A DNA stretch of 64,000 bases from Chryseobacterium rhizoplanae (GCF_900182655.1 NZ_FXTC01000006.1:1-64000); one strand, 5' to 3'; shown: positions 1 to 9,845, counted from the stretch's first letter. Translations and numbers: made by a program. The notes: generated from the letters alone by a model not told the origin.

Positions 1-1085
1 CCAACTCCACTGTTGGTGAATCCTACGGTAGAGGACCTGGTTACGTTATTACTCCCTTTAGCATCTGCTAATACTTGTTCCGCTGCTCTTCCTGCTGTAC
101 CATATACCTGGGTACTTGTATAGAGTCCGGTGTATGCTGTTCTTCCAAATTGATCATACTTGGTAAAAAGCCACTGTTTTAATGCTCCCATGACAGCATC
201 CTGAACCATGATCAGCCTGTCCTGTTTGTCATACACCATATATTCCCAGCCTTTTCCGGGCAGTTTCTTTTCTACCAGACGGTTCCTTCCGTCATATTTA
301 TACTGGTAACATAAATCATTCAATACGGTATTGGGATCTGCTTCTACAGAGGCTTTGGGAGGGATCACAAAAGCCAGCTGGTTATAATCATTGTAAACAT
401 AATAGGTATCTGCATTGTCTGTGGCACTGATTACTTTTCTGACCAATACCACCTGTCCCTGTCCGTTTTTGAACTCAATGGTTGAGTTGCCATCTTCATC
501 GGTAACTGTATTTTTATACAGCTGGCCTATTCCATAGGAGCCGGAGAATGTCAGGCTGGAGGTAAAAGTGGTATAGTTAAAAGTGGCGGTATATTTTTTT
601 ACCTCACCATCTGCATTGGCATCATACCCAAATTTTATAGGCTTGTTATCCCAGGCATTTCCCACTTGTTTCTGCTCCAGAATTCTGTCCAAAGGTGAGT
701 TTTCCAAAACCTTTTCTGAATAGATCTTTTCATTACCATAGGTATTAGGATAAACACCCAAAGGTCCTGAATAATAGTTCCCGTTACTTGTGGAAAGTTG
801 GGGAACAGGAAGATAGTCTTTAACCTGTCTTCCGAAAGGGTCATATTCAATATGGGTTACAACATCTTTTCCCAAAGGTGAAGCTTGTAAGTTGACAATC
901 TGCTTAGGTCTTCCCAATCCGTCAAAATACTGTACCATTTCTAAAGATTTGGTAGGAGCTGTTCCATTATAATCTAAATATGTTTTGGTCTGAATATAAT
1001 TTTCATTGCTTGAAATCGTGGAAAGCTGGGCATAGGTTATATTAGATAAGAGCAGGGCTCCTATTGGTATTATGAGTTTTTTCAT
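1..1085 (-). CDS. DUF6443 / RHS-repeat secreted protein, 3' part beyond left edge
   Basis: Translating the minus strand from the ATG at 1085 gives an open frame to the window edge, about 361 residues. It starts with a Sec signal peptide ([20 protein letters not shown]) and continues with the DUF6443-type N-terminus of Bacteroidota RHS proteins: [19 protein letters not shown] and [15 protein letters not shown] near residues 45-80, then YD-like repeats such as [20 protein letters not shown] and [20 protein letters not shown]. Family knowledge: such proteins usually end in an RHS-associated core followed by a variable C-terminal domain, sometimes a toxin. That part lies outside the window. The start is five bases after the stop of the upstream YD-repeat gene, so the two are very likely co-transcribed. 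Whether this one is a toxin cannot be judged here. Confidence 0.85.
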   Translation of the reverse strand, partial: MKKLIIPIGALLLSNITYAQLSTISSNENYIQTKTYLDYNGTAPTKSLEMVQYFDGLGRPKQIVNLQASPLGKDVVTHIEYDPFGRQVKDYLPVPQLSTSNGNYYSGPLGVYPNTYGNEKIYSEKVLENSPLDRILEQKQVGNAWDNKPIKFGYDANADGEVKKYTATFNYTTFTSSLTFSGSYGIGQLYKNTVTDEDGNSTIEFKNGQGQVVLVRKVISATDNADTYYVYNDYNQLAFVIPPKASVEADPNTVLNDLCYQYKYDGRNRLVEKKLPGKGWEYMVYDKQDRLIMVQDAVMGALKQWLFTKYDQFGRTAYTGLYTSTQVYGTAGRAAEQVLADAKGSNNVTRSSTVGFTNSGV

Positions 1086-1090
1086 CAGTT

Positions 1091-4000
1091 TTAGTTTTTA
1101 TAATTGTATTTCATCTCCTTCAGCACTTTGCCATTCACATCTATCACTTTTTCAAGCCTGTTAGCCGAATCATAGACATAGCTTTCTCTGATTCCGGATG
1201 GTGAAGTGATACTTCTTACCCCTACTAAAGGATCATAGGTATAGGTGGTCACCTGATAACCCGCCATTTCCGGGATATTCCGGAACTGGTCCAACTTATT
1301 AATCAACGTGTCTTCTGTATTTGCAGGCTGCAGATCAAACTTTGCAGGATCGGCATCTTTATCAGATACTAAAATAAGATCATCCAGACCAGGGAATCCT
1401 AAGACTTTTCTATAATCAACTCCCTCTATTTTTAGAATAGGCTGGGTTTTATTATACCCCCAAATAATTGTCACAGGCGTACCCTCTTTGGTCGTATATT
1501 GTAACACATTTCCTTTTTCATCATACCAATTATAAGTTATTTCCGTCGATGGTGTATTATTCTCAATATTATAAGCAATTCCCGAAAGAGGCAACAAAAG
1601 GTACTGGGCTTGTGGTGTTGGATAATTGTTTTGATCAGGATAAATAGTTTCTGATCTCAAAATCATTTTTCCAGCATCTGAACTGTTAAGTTTCTTTATA
1701 ATTTTATTTTCCAGTGGAATACCCACCATATTGGCTTCTATCAATTTCTGATTATTTTTTTCATCTGCATATTGATAAGATGTTTCTAAGATGTTACCTC
1801 CCGGCAGTTCTACAGTTTGTTTACTAAGCTGATGATTTTGATTTAAGTAAAAATTTTTAATATTCTTAACAATAACATTGTTTTGATTGTTAGGGTTTGG
1901 AAAATCCATAGTTTTTACTTCAGACAATAATGCTTCGTTTACCATAGTTGGGTAAGAAGTAATCAGTTTATTTTTAAGTTCATAAGGGCCTCCGGTAATT
2001 GTAGGGTAAACATCAGACCCTAAAATATTATGTACATTTTTTATCTCAATGAAGCTGTATTTATTTTCTGTAGTTTTAAGATAGTTAACCGAATTGTTTT
2101 GTATTTTAAATATCTTGTCACTCAGGAGCTTTCCATCTACATTCGGAAAGGAAAAAGATCTATGAAACTTTTTAAGGGCTGATTCTGTCAATGCCGATAA
2201 AATTCCTTCATTATTAATAAAGACTTGGTCGGTGCCTAATTGCGTGAAATTAGGAGAAAATAAATCAAATTCAATACCCGCTCTTTTCTTAATATAATAT
2301 TTCTTTTCTTCACCCCCTTTTTCAAAATTATCTCCTCCAAAACTTAAAGTTATATTGGAATACATAGGATCATTGAGATTGAAATAATTAGTATCTTCAT
2401 CATCTTGAGTCAAATCAGAATATTCCAATGAACTCAAATAAGGAGTAGATTTGATATTTTCTACCAATGAGGAAGATCCTGGATAACTTACAGTACCATC
2501 ATTACAATTAGATCCGGTGTTAGGATTGGGTGTAAGCGATTGTATAAGAAAATGACTTTTAAAATCCGGAACAAAAACCTTATTGTTCTTTCTTATATCA
2601 GGGATACTAGAATAATTAGTATAATATACTCTTTTGATATTTGTTATCCCACTCTCACTAATATCATACTGTCTTTTTAAACGTACTCCTGGCCCATTTT
2701 CTATATCAAGCTTTTTTAAATTCACTTTTACATCTCCATAACAGTTACTGCACAAATTGTCCAAAATTTCCAATGAAAACTTATATTTTTTAGCTGGGTT
2801 AAGGGCAAGAGTTCCCTGAGTTTCTGCTTTTAAATCAGTAGTTGCTTTACTAATAGTTAATTGTTGAGAAGTATATACCACATTATTAAATTCATCAAGA
2901 ACTTTAAATACGGCTCTTGCTTTCATAACAGGGTTACTTATATTCGGATCCATAGAATAAAGTAAAAAATCATATTGAACACTTCCTCCTAAATATTCGT
3001 ATGGAAATAAATCTTTGGTATCAGTTCTGTAGCTAGAATCTATAGAAAGAGCAATCGTCGCATTTTTCGGCGCTTCTGTAATCGGCTCATACTCAAATAC
3101 AGTTTTTCCTTTTGTAGGATAGGTAATCGACATCAAAGTTCCGTATTTGGCTAACTCAGAAAAAGGTCTTCTATCAGCAAAATTATTAAATGCAGAAATA
3201 CTGTTATTGTCAAATAGATTGGTATTAGGAATAAGTGTTTGCAAAGAATTGGTTTTCCCATTGTAATATCCGAGATAATCAATTTCCTTGGACATTCGGT
3301 CAGGTAATACCAAAGGATTGTCATATTCCATTTTGTATTCCTGTGTTACATTTGTTTCATTATTTTCATAAAACTTAACATTGGTCAAAAAATATCTTAA
3401 TAATTTGTTGTTGGAATTTATTTTATCCAGATAATCAAAACTGTATTTCTTTATCAGTGTATTATTAATATTAAGCTTAATATTATTGAGCTTATTGTAT
3501 AATATATAATCGCTTGAATAATCAAAAGAGATAATTTTATCAGCTAAAAAAATTTTTTTTATCCTTTTAGGATCTGAAATTTTAAGAAAAATATTAGTCT
3601 GCTGAATCTCACTAGAAGGTGTAGGATGTCCACCGCAGTTAGGTTCTTCTACTACAGTCATATCTGAATTGTAGCTTTCCTGTATATCTGTTGGAACTGA
3701 TCTTAAAACGCCTACATCTTCATATTCAAATTTAATAGTTTCATTGGTTTTACTACTGGTTATTTCCTTTAAATAAAACGACGTTACTCCAGCGGTTGAT
3801 GCCTGCTCTTTATTAAATGTCTTTTCAGTAAATCCAGTCCCTCCAAAATGATAGACCGTTCCATCATTAGTGAAAATTTTAAACTGGTAATTCTGGCTGA
3901 ATGACCCCACCGTTTCTATCTTACAGTTATTGTCTTTAGTAAGAATTACAGGTTGGAAATTTTGGTCCAGAAAAAAACTGCCAGAGTAGTTACCTACTGT

Positions 4001-4459
4001 AAAATTAAATATATCTGTCTGATGATCCTTATTCTGCAAAACATATGCTCCCCAATCTCCTGGATTAGACATATTTATATTGGGAAGCTGTGGGAATAAT
4101 TCGCGTACTACTTTTTCATCTGCAATATCATTGATTGTCCTTGTTATAATCCCACCAGTATTCAAAACCCAATTAATACCTGTACTATTTGGAATGTCAT
4201 TTACTTTCACTCCTGCCTTGATGTATTTTAAATCCAATTCAAAAGGAATCCCACCATGATTTATGGAGAACAAGGGAATATTCACCATCGGCTCACCTCT
4301 AAAATCGTTAATACCATTATTTCCAAATTGAGACTTATAAAAAGATTCGGATGCCGGCGGGATTATATTGTATGGGGAATCTGTTGTATTACTGTAATTT
4401 AATTGTCCAAAACAAATGAGATATGAAAAGCTAGAAAGAGTTAATATTATTTTTTTCAT
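1091..4459 (-). CDS. Large secreted YD-repeat protein (RHS-associated, no core domain)
   Basis: This is a 1122-residue protein with a signal peptide ([19 protein letters not shown]). The N-terminal half has short beta-type segments typical of the SpvB/RHS-shell-like secreted proteins that precede DUF6443 proteins in flavobacteria. Only the extreme C-terminus, around residues 1065-1118, shows clear YD-like repeats ([20 protein letters not shown]). No T9SS sorting domain and no RHS-associated core or toxin domain is visible. It sits five bases from both neighbours, between a T9SS propeller protein upstream and a DUF6443 protein downstream, which argues for one transcript and a joint role. The middle of the gene is noticeably more AT-rich than its neighbours. 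The function is unknown; a shell or carrier partner of the RHS protein is an inference. Confidence 0.8.
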   Translation of the reverse strand: MKKIILTLSSFSYLICFGQLNYSNTTDSPYNIIPPASESFYKSQFGNNGINDFRGEPMVNIPLFSINHGGIPFELDLKYIKAGVKVNDIPNSTGINWVLNTGGIITRTINDIADEKVVRELFPQLPNINMSNPGDWGAYVLQNKDHQTDIFNFTVGNYSGSFFLDQNFQPVILTKDNNCKIETVGSFSQNYQFKIFTNDGTVYHFGGTGFTEKTFNKEQASTAGVTSFYLKEITSSKTNETIKFEYEDVGVLRSVPTDIQESYNSDMTVVEEPNCGGHPTPSSEIQQTNIFLKISDPKRIKKIFLADKIISFDYSSDYILYNKLNNIKLNINNTLIKKYSFDYLDKINSNNKLLRYFLTNVKFYENNETNVTQEYKMEYDNPLVLPDRMSKEIDYLGYYNGKTNSLQTLIPNTNLFDNNSISAFNNFADRRPFSELAKYGTLMSITYPTKGKTVFEYEPITEAPKNATIALSIDSSYRTDTKDLFPYEYLGGSVQYDFLLYSMDPNISNPVMKARAVFKVLDEFNNVVYTSQQLTISKATTDLKAETQGTLALNPAKKYKFSLEILDNLCSNCYGDVKVNLKKLDIENGPGVRLKRQYDISESGITNIKRVYYTNYSSIPDIRKNNKVFVPDFKSHFLIQSLTPNPNTGSNCNDGTVSYPGSSSLVENIKSTPYLSSLEYSDLTQDDEDTNYFNLNDPMYSNITLSFGGDNFEKGGEEKKYYIKKRAGIEFDLFSPNFTQLGTDQVFINNEGILSALTESALKKFHRSFSFPNVDGKLLSDKIFKIQNNSVNYLKTTENKYSFIEIKNVHNILGSDVYPTITGGPYELKNKLITSYPTMVNEALLSEVKTMDFPNPNNQNNVIVKNIKNFYLNQNHQLSKQTVELPGGNILETSYQYADEKNNQKLIEANMVGIPLENKIIKKLNSSDAGKMILRSETIYPDQNNYPTPQAQYLLLPLSGIAYNIENNTPSTEITYNWYDEKGNVLQYTTKEGTPVTIIWGYNKTQPILKIEGVDYRKVLGFPGLDDLILVSDKDADPAKFDLQPANTEDTLINKLDQFRNIPEMAGYQVTTYTYDPLVGVRSITSPSGIRESYVYDSANRLEKVIDVNGKVLKEMKYNYKN

Positions 4460-4464
4460 TTCAA

Positions 4465-6093
4465 TTATTTCTTAATCAGTTTAGCATTCGCTGTTTTATT
4501 GTTATCCGTTTTTATAGTCACCAAATAAGCGCCCTGAACCAAAGCTTGTGTATTAATCTTAGTCACTCTGTTCTGTGTTTTTATACTCTGAAGCTGTCTT
4601 CCACTCATATCATACAACAGGATATTACCATCCTTAAAATCAAAGCCGATTTCTACGTAAGCATAATCTGATACAGGATTGGGATAGATTTTGATATCGT
4701 ATTTTTCAATCAACTGATCAACCTGCTTGTCTCCCAGTTTTACAATCTTCCAGTTTTCTTTACCCAGCTCTTCAGCACTGGTTCCTGCTAATACAATAGA
4801 ACCATCTCTATTCAGCTTTAAGTCAGAAAGTCTTTCTTCTTTTTGTCTGGATTCTCCTTTTACATGTTTCCTCCATTGTTCATTGCCATTGTGATCTAGA
4901 TAAAGCATCCAGAATGTTTCGTCATCGGTTTGTATTCTTCCTTCAGCTTGTGTATAGCCACCCAATAAAATTCCTTTGGAAGATTTATCATCTGCAGAAT
5001 GAATTACGCTCATTCCCATCAAAATATCTCTGTTTTTGAAGTTGTAAGACTTCTGCCACTGTTCATCGCCTCTTTCATTTAAAGAAATCAGCCAAAGGTC
5101 TGTTCCTTCTTCCAATCCAACCGTTTTATTTCCTGATCTTTCTGATCTGGATTCTCCACCAATGATAATGCCATTTGAAGTCAAAGCCAGAGTTCTGATA
5201 TGATCATCACCTTTACCTCCAAAGTTCTTTTCCCATTCTACTTTTCCGTTTTTATCGAGTTTTACGATCCAGTAATCACCTTCTCCGAAGTTATCCGTGG
5301 ATTTTGCGATACGGGATACGGGGTTCGGGTTTTGACCGTTTGACACGGAACCTGCATCTCGCATCCCGGAACCCTTTTCAGATCCCGAAACCCGAACCTC
5401 GGAACTCCTTGAGTAAATTCCCAATAATGCTCCTCCATCTCTTGTAGGAATCATCTTTTCTACTTCGTCTAAGCCTTTTCCGCCTAAGATTAATTGTGAA
5501 AGTTCTTTTCCGTTTTTATCGATTCTGGTAATTAAGACGTCTTTGGAGCCGTAACCTTTTGATGAGTTTTGTACATTTCCGGCAACAAAGAATCCTAAGT
5601 CGGTAGTTTGGATAACCGCTCTGGCTTCTTCATCGGAAGAACTGCCTAATGTTTTCTGCCATAGTTCATCGCCAAATTCATTGATTCTGATCAGCCAGAT
5701 ATCTGATCCTCCTTTAGAATCATCTTTTTTATCCAAACCTTTTCCTGAATAAGAGGTTCCGGCCAATAGAAACCCTCCATCCTGTGTAGTAACAGTTGCT
5801 GACAGATAATCATGATTTTGTCCTGAGAAATATTTTTCCCAGACTTCATCTCCCTGTTGATTCAGTTTTACAAGATGAAAATCGTAACCGTTGTTTTGCT
5901 TATTTCCTGATGTTTGCTGCTTATTACTTTGGATAGAGCTTCCCGTTATCAGATACTGCTGATCGATTGTTGTAGTAACCTGGCTAAGAAAATCCTGGGT
6001 AGAGGATTTGATGTCTTTCTGCCATACTACTTCCTGAGCAGATATGCCCAAAATAGCGCATAGAGTTAGCGCTCCGAGATAGATTTTTTTCAT
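4465..6093 (-). CDS. T9SS type A sorting-domain protein with propeller-like repeats
   Basis: A 542-residue protein with a signal peptide (cleavage near residue 19). It has about seven repeats of the pattern D-x-W-h-h-x-h-[DN]-x-x-G-[DN]-x-x-W-x-K-x-h-G, for example DIWLIRINEFGDELWQKTLG and DLWLISLNERGDEQWQKSY, which suggests a beta-propeller. The C-terminus from about residue 465 is a type A T9SS sorting domain (IKIYPNPVSDYAYVEI ... GAYLVTIKTDN ... KLIKK), so it should be secreted or anchored through the type IX system. It is first in a three-gene minus-strand set with five-base gaps. Oddity: residues near 227-264 are encoded by a heptamer-type repeat tract otherwise found between genes, inserted in frame between GIYSRSS and AKSTDNF. 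The ligand or partner is unknown. Confidence 0.88.
   Translation of the reverse strand: MKKIYLGALTLCAILGISAQEVVWQKDIKSSTQDFLSQVTTTIDQQYLITGSSIQSNKQQTSGNKQNNGYDFHLVKLNQQGDEVWEKYFSGQNHDYLSATVTTQDGGFLLAGTSYSGKGLDKKDDSKGGSDIWLIRINEFGDELWQKTLGSSSDEEARAVIQTTDLGFFVAGNVQNSSKGYGSKDVLITRIDKNGKELSQLILGGKGLDEVEKMIPTRDGGALLGIYSRSSEVRVSGSEKGSGMRDAGSVSNGQNPNPVSRIAKSTDNFGEGDYWIVKLDKNGKVEWEKNFGGKGDDHIRTLALTSNGIIIGGESRSERSGNKTVGLEEGTDLWLISLNERGDEQWQKSYNFKNRDILMGMSVIHSADDKSSKGILLGGYTQAEGRIQTDDETFWMLYLDHNGNEQWRKHVKGESRQKEERLSDLKLNRDGSIVLAGTSAEELGKENWKIVKLGDKQVDQLIEKYDIKIYPNPVSDYAYVEIGFDFKDGNILLYDMSGRQLQSIKTQNRVTKINTQALVQGAYLVTIKTDNNKTANAKLIKK
5303..5413. repeat. TTCGGG-type heptamer repeat tract inside a coding sequence
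   Basis: The plus strand holds degenerate copies of a (g/a)TTTCGGG-like heptamer in two opposed arms: gatacgggatacggggttcg at the left, and cccgaaacccgaacctcgga at the right. The same class of tract occurs between genes at 18933-18974, 45548-45606, 46881-46913 and 54717-54757. Here it lies in the reading frame of the T9SS protein without breaking it and adds a Ser/Gly/Asn-rich loop. Confidence 0.7.
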
Positions 6094-6330
6094 TCCCGTT
6101 TTGTTGTTTTTGAGTTAGTAATTAGTTTCTTAAAACTTCGCGAATTTAACACTTTTTAAGACATGAAAATCACAAAGGTGCGATTTAACATAAATCTTAC
6201 TATTTATTATTAAATCCACTTTATTTATATTGATATTTGTTTTAGTTAAATGCAAAATTATCTACACACAACGACAGAACGTGTCGTGTTATTTTATGAT
6301 TGTAAAATAATCTTTTTGATATTTAAATTA

Positions 6331-6356
6331 AAAAGACACTTGATCAAGTGTCTTTT
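6331..6356 (-). terminator. Perfect 26-bp palindrome, terminator of the glycolipid-binding gene
   Basis: AAAAGACACTTGA is followed immediately by its exact reverse complement. It stands 25 bases past the stop of the gene ending at 6381. On the minus strand the stem ends in a T run (TTTTTAAT), as in a Rho-independent terminator. The rest of the 287-base gap to 6093 is AT-rich and shows no gene. Confidence 0.7.
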
Positions 6357-6380
6357 GGTTAAATTATTATTGAATGATTT

Positions 6381-6932
6381 TCAAAGTTCTACAATTTTCT
6401 CAAATAATTCTGGATAGCTGATGACCAATCCACTTTCATCAACTGAAACTTCGGCTTTAAAATCATTTTCAATATTTTCATACAGATATTGATGGGATGC
6501 TGTCTTTGTATATTGCTGTTGTACAGGTCTGATATGCTGGTTGAGTATATCGATGTAAATAACATCTATTTTTTGAGAGCTGTTCTCTGGAAGGTTTAAA
6601 TTATTTATGGGCAGTGTATTGGTAAATGGAGTCAAAGAAATATCAATAAACTTGAAATGATTGAATTCCGGATTTACAACATTATTGATTGTCCATTGAT
6701 TCTGAAGCCTTTTTCCTTCTAACGTTGTTTTAACCTTATTGACTTCAGATTCGATCAGGAAATTCTGAACGATCCAGTTTTTATCAATGAACATTCTGTA
6801 GTCTACCGTATAGATTTTATCTTTATAACTGCCTATGATTCTTGATTCTACATTATAACCTTTATTATCAGACTGTACATTAAAATATTCAAGGGATTGA
6901 TAAAGTATTCCTTTCCAGATCAACGTTTTCAT
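6381..6932 (-). CDS. Putative glycolipid-binding family protein
   Basis: A 183-residue cytoplasmic protein without signal peptide. The start MKTLIWKGILYQSLEYFNV and the following beta-strand pattern (GYNVESRIIG, YTVDYRMFIDKNW, KTTLEGKRLQNQWTINN) match the putative glycolipid-binding family (PF06475), whose members are about 180-190 residues. The family name comes from structural similarity to lipoprotein-carrier-like folds and the real ligand is not established. It has its own terminator at 6331-6356. The downstream face of the Crp/Fnr gene begins 47 bases away, so the two might be one unit. Recognition rests on overall pattern, not on catalytic residues. Confidence 0.75.
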   Translation of the reverse strand: MKTLIWKGILYQSLEYFNVQSDNKGYNVESRIIGSYKDKIYTVDYRMFIDKNWIVQNFLIESEVNKVKTTLEGKRLQNQWTINNVVNPEFNHFKFIDISLTPFTNTLPINNLNLPENSSQKIDVIYIDILNQHIRPVQQQYTKTASHQYLYENIENDFKAEVSVDESGLVISYPELFEKIVEL

Positions 6933-6979
6933 ATGCTATTATTTTTTTGTGATTAGATTTTTTTGGATGGATGTTGATT

Positions 6980-7552
6980 TTAGCGGATCATCCTTCGTTT
7001 CCGGATTCTGCTTAATGTTTCTCTTGCTACTCCCAGAAATGAGGATAGCTGGGTAAGGGATATACGTTGCAGCATTTCAGGATATTTGGCTTCAATATAT
7101 TCCAGTCTTTCCTGTGCAGTATAGAGCTTAAATAGATTTGAAAATTCCTCCTGCCTGGAGGCAAACTGACGAATACAATGGCGTCCCAGCGTTTCAATTT
7201 CAGGAGCCTTTCCGGCAGCTTCAAATAACTTCGCCTTATCAAAAATAATAGCATGAATTTCTTCACAGGCGATGATATTGAATTCAGATTGCTGTCCGCT
7301 TCCAAAGCTGCTGATATTGGTTGCTATTTCGTTCTCAAAGAAAAATCCGGTGTTTTTTATAACTCCTTCTATTTCGTAGTAGCTTTTACAAAATCCTTTA
7401 TCAATGTAAAATAGAGAATGACAGATTTGACCTTCCTGTAACATCAGTTCATTTTTCTTGTAATCTTTTTCCGAAAGGGCAGGTTGGAGCATATTCCAGC
7501 TCTCGTCAGAAAAAGGAGTAAGGGATCTGATGTATTTCAAAAGATTTTGCAT
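6980..7552 (-). CDS. Crp/Fnr family transcriptional regulator
   Basis: From the ATG at 7552 this is a 190-residue protein, the usual length for the family. It has an N-terminal cyclic-nucleotide-binding-like beta-roll (about residues 25-115; YKKNELMLQEGQICHSLFYI) and a C-terminal helix-turn-helix (ISLTQLSSFLGVARETLSRI). The frame is open back to a GTG at 7657, but that extension runs through the terminator hairpin of the upstream peptide gene and adds no domain, so the internal ATG was chosen. Such small flavobacterial Crp/Fnr proteins often lack a conserved effector site and the signal is unknown. It might regulate the adjacent glycolipid-binding-like gene; that is inference from position only. 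Confidence 0.85.
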   Translation of the reverse strand: MQNLLKYIRSLTPFSDESWNMLQPALSEKDYKKNELMLQEGQICHSLFYIDKGFCKSYYEIEGVIKNTGFFFENEIATNISSFGSGQQSEFNIIACEEIHAIIFDKAKLFEAAGKAPEIETLGRHCIRQFASRQEEFSNLFKLYTAQERLEYIEAKYPEMLQRISLTQLSSFLGVARETLSRIRKRRMIR

Positions 7553-7634
7553 GATATTGTGTGATCCTGTTTTTGCGAAATTAATGAAAATGAAGGAGAT
7601 TATGTGTTTGAGCTTACTTTTAATAAAACAAAAA

Positions 7635-7654
7635 GAGCGGTAAAAACCGCCCTC
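7635..7654 (-). terminator. Hairpin terminator after the cysteine-rich peptide gene
   Basis: On the minus strand GCGGT-TTTT-ACCGC is followed by CTCTTTTTGTTTT. It lies 27 bases past the stop of the peptide gene. It overlaps the artificial N-terminal extension of the Crp/Fnr frame, which supports starting that gene at 7552. Confidence 0.6.
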
Positions 7655-7680
7655 CACAAGATTTTATCTAACAAAATATA

Positions 7681-7914
7681 TTACATGTAAACACAACCGC
7701 AACCGGTTTCCCATTCCTGGCAAAGACGCATCGGTTCATTACAGCCAGGGTTGCTACCGCCACCGCCGGAAACTCTGTAACAAGTACCATCGCTGCAATA
7801 GTATGAACCTACTGTTGGAGGGCAATTACCATCCATGTCACATATTGCATAAGGAGTATCACCACCACTTATCAGCACAAGCTGGCTTCTCTTTAGCTTT
7901 TTTAAATTTTTCAT
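7681..7914 (-). CDS. Double-glycine-leader, cysteine-rich bacteriocin-like peptide
   Basis: A 77-residue precursor. The first 18 residues (MKNLKKLKRSQLVLISGG) form a classical double-glycine leader as found on class II bacteriocins and on the small bacteriocin-like proteins common in Chryseobacterium. The predicted 59-residue core begins DTPYAIC and has eight cysteines (ICDMDGNC, YYC, GTC, PGC, RLC, GCGC) and a GGGG stretch, suggesting disulfide bonding after export. No peptidase-containing ABC transporter, modification enzyme or obvious immunity gene is next to it, so export would have to use a system encoded elsewhere. It has its own terminator at 7635-7654. Antibacterial activity is not shown by sequence; a signalling or surface role is equally possible. 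Confidence 0.75.
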   Translation of the reverse strand: MKNLKKLKRSQLVLISGGDTPYAICDMDGNCPPTVGSYYCSDGTCYRVSGGGGSNPGCNEPMRLCQEWETGCGCVYM

Positions 7915-8022
7915 AGTAATAATCTTTAATTTGTTGATTACTAATGTATAGAAAAATTAGCACACCAGCAAGTGTTTTAAATAAAAACGTTTAAATATTT
8001 TATAATAATCCTTTTATCAGGT

Positions 8023-8559
8023 TTACTCCACATCTAAAGTCATGAAAAGTGCAATCTCGTCCGGATTATCGTATAATCTTGTGTTCAGCCCGGTAATATT
8101 GAATCCCATTCTTCTGTAAAACCGGATAGCAGGGTAGTTGGTATTCTGTGTTTCCAGTTCGATAACTCTGCAGTTTAATCTGCGGGCTTCTTTAATGGCG
8201 CTCTTAATCAGCATAATCCCGATTCCCTGCCGTCTGTGTTTTTCGTCAATCAGTATGTTTTCTATGTAGAGGCTGTTGTTCCATGTTCTGTGTTCACAGA
8301 TGATCCAGCCCGTAAGCTCTTCATCAACAAAAGCACCGAACGAATTTTCCTGTTCTATAAGATTATTCAGTTCTTTAAACTCCTCAGAAGTAGTTTTCCA
8401 GCTTTTGGTATAGGGTAAAGCTTTTTCTTTTAGGCTAAACTCGAAAGAACCTCCAAACTCAATAGAGGAAACCGAATAAATTCTGTCCGTTGTATAGCCG
8501 TTATGCCCCCAGTTTACACTTGGATCGGTGGTTAGTTTTTGTAATTTTCTTATTTCCAA
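8023..8559 (-). CDS. GNAT N-acetyltransferase, streptothricin-acetyltransferase-like
   Basis: A 178-residue GNAT enzyme. The acetyl-CoA-binding motif A is visible as IENILIDEKHRRQGIGIMLI (R-R-Q-G-I-G), followed by ELETQNTNYPAIRFYRRMGF, the pattern of motif B. The segment SFGAFVDEELTGWIICEHRT and the ELETQ-N-x-PAIRFY core resemble streptothricin acetyltransferases (SatA/Sat4). That similarity is a resemblance from memory, not proof of substrate. It would transfer an acetyl group from acetyl-CoA to an amine in the cytoplasm. It is followed 16 bases away by a VOC-fold gene on the same strand, another family often linked to drug modification or sequestration. Confidence 0.82.
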   Translation of the reverse strand: MEIRKLQKLTTDPSVNWGHNGYTTDRIYSVSSIEFGGSFEFSLKEKALPYTKSWKTTSEEFKELNNLIEQENSFGAFVDEELTGWIICEHRTWNNSLYIENILIDEKHRRQGIGIMLIKSAIKEARRLNCRVIELETQNTNYPAIRFYRRMGFNITGLNTRLYDNPDEIALFMTLDVE

Positions 8560-8575
8560 ATCAGATATTTTAAGC

Positions 8576-8968
8576 TTATTGAATTTCAGTACAGATTTCT
8601 ACCAGATAATTGTTGGGGTCTTTGATGTAAGCTGTTTTTTGTCCCCAAGGTTTTACAGCAATATCTTCATACAGTTCAGCACCATGTTTTATTGCTTTTT
8701 CCACCAAAGCTTCTACATCATCAGTGACAAACCCCAGCTCTATTCCAAAAGGTTTATCTTGCGTTTTTGAAGTTAAAAATCCTTTTTTAATATTGGAATC
8801 TGCAAGACTTACAGCTGCAAATGACAGAGTGGTTTCTCCGGTCAGCAGTTCTCCATAATCTTTTTCAGGAGTGATGAATTTTATTTCAGAACCGAAGGTG
8901 TTTTTATAAAAGTTCATAGACTGTTCTACATCTTCCACATACAGAATGACATATTTGAATTTGATCAT
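8576..8968 (-). CDS. VOC family protein (glyoxalase/bleomycin-resistance fold)
   Basis: A 130-residue protein with two beta-alpha-beta-beta-beta modules typical of the vicinal oxygen chelate superfamily. It begins KYVILYVEDVEQSMNFYKNT, and the second module has KPWGQKTAYIKDPNNYLVEI ending in CTEIQ. The Y-D-P-(N/D)-G/N-x-x-x-E motif near the C-terminus is that of glyoxalase/dioxygenase-like members. The metal-ligand set is incomplete, so binding and catalysis cannot be assigned. It lies between the GNAT gene and the hypothetical gene on the same strand with gaps of 16 and 9 bases, and could share their transcript. Confidence 0.85.
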   Translation of the reverse strand: MIKFKYVILYVEDVEQSMNFYKNTFGSEIKFITPEKDYGELLTGETTLSFAAVSLADSNIKKGFLTSKTQDKPFGIELGFVTDDVEALVEKAIKHGAELYEDIAVKPWGQKTAYIKDPNNYLVEICTEIQ

Positions 8969-8977
8969 AGTATTGAA

Positions 8978-9772
8978 TTAAAATGGTTTATTTTTATTTA
9001 AAATATATTCCTCATCCACCATGAGTTCAACATGAGGACCCCGTAAAGGATATTCTTTAAAGCTTCCGAAGTGTCCGAAATGAAGAGGATATTTCTGAGT
9101 AAGCTGCCGCACTTTACTTCCAAAAGAATTGATATCAACCTTTTGAACAGATTCCTTTTTCTGTCTGCCATTGGTGAAAAAGAGCATCAGATTAGAATGA
9201 TCTTTAAAATCGAAATCATTATAGTAAAATACATTGAGATTTTCTTCTTTACCTATCTGCGCTAAATCATTAATAAGGCTTTGTTTATATTGCAGAGGCA
9301 GGTTACAATCAATTCTGGCAGCGTAATTTTCTGCATTGCTTTTCCTGAAGTCTGAACCTACCATCTGGATGAAACGGTGTTCTATATTTTTGAATTCTTC
9401 TCTTTCCGGAGCATAACTTTTGCTGGATTGGATGGTAAAAGGAATACTGGAATCTAACAATTCAGCACGTTCGCGAATCAACAGTTCTTCTATTTCTTCC
9501 GCCATTTGAAAATGAAAATCAAAGAGCTGATAATCTCCAATATTGATGATCAGCTGGTTTTCATTGATATTCAAGTGCAAATAAGTTTTTTTGAAACGCT
9601 CTTTCAATGCTGTCAGCTTTCCGATAAAATCATCCGTATTTTCTACCTGAATTCTTGCTGCCAGTTCTGCTGGATTATCAGCATGTCCGCCATATCCCGG
9701 ATAAAATTTGAAGAATTTAAAGTCATATAAATCATTTGGAAATTTGAAATACCAGTATACGCCTAAAATCAT
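8978..9772 (-). CDS. Conserved hypothetical protein
   Basis: No family was recognised. From the ATG at 9772 it encodes 264 residues starting MILGVYWYFKFPNDLYDFKF; a longer frame to 9823 adds 17 hydrophobic residues that do not look like a proper signal peptide, so the shorter start is preferred. The protein is rich in acidic and aromatic residues, has no clear membrane segment and ends GPHVELMVDEEYILNKNKPF. The gap to the VOC gene is nine bases, so it is probably the first gene of the GNAT-VOC unit. It is divergent from pafA. The function is unknown. Confidence 0.6.
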   Translation of the reverse strand: MILGVYWYFKFPNDLYDFKFFKFYPGYGGHADNPAELAARIQVENTDDFIGKLTALKERFKKTYLHLNINENQLIINIGDYQLFDFHFQMAEEIEELLIRERAELLDSSIPFTIQSSKSYAPEREEFKNIEHRFIQMVGSDFRKSNAENYAARIDCNLPLQYKQSLINDLAQIGKEENLNVFYYNDFDFKDHSNLMLFFTNGRQKKESVQKVDINSFGSKVRQLTQKYPLHFGHFGSFKEYPLRGPHVELMVDEEYILNKNKPF

Positions 9773-9845
9773 GGAAGATTGATTGATGAATTGTACAATA
9801 ATCAAAATTAAATAAAATTTCACACTCCAAAACTTTCAAAACCCT

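Noticed and set aside
7553-7657. N-terminal extension of the Crp/Fnr regulator to a GTG
   Set aside because: It would be encoded by the terminator hairpin of the upstream peptide gene and adds no family sequence.
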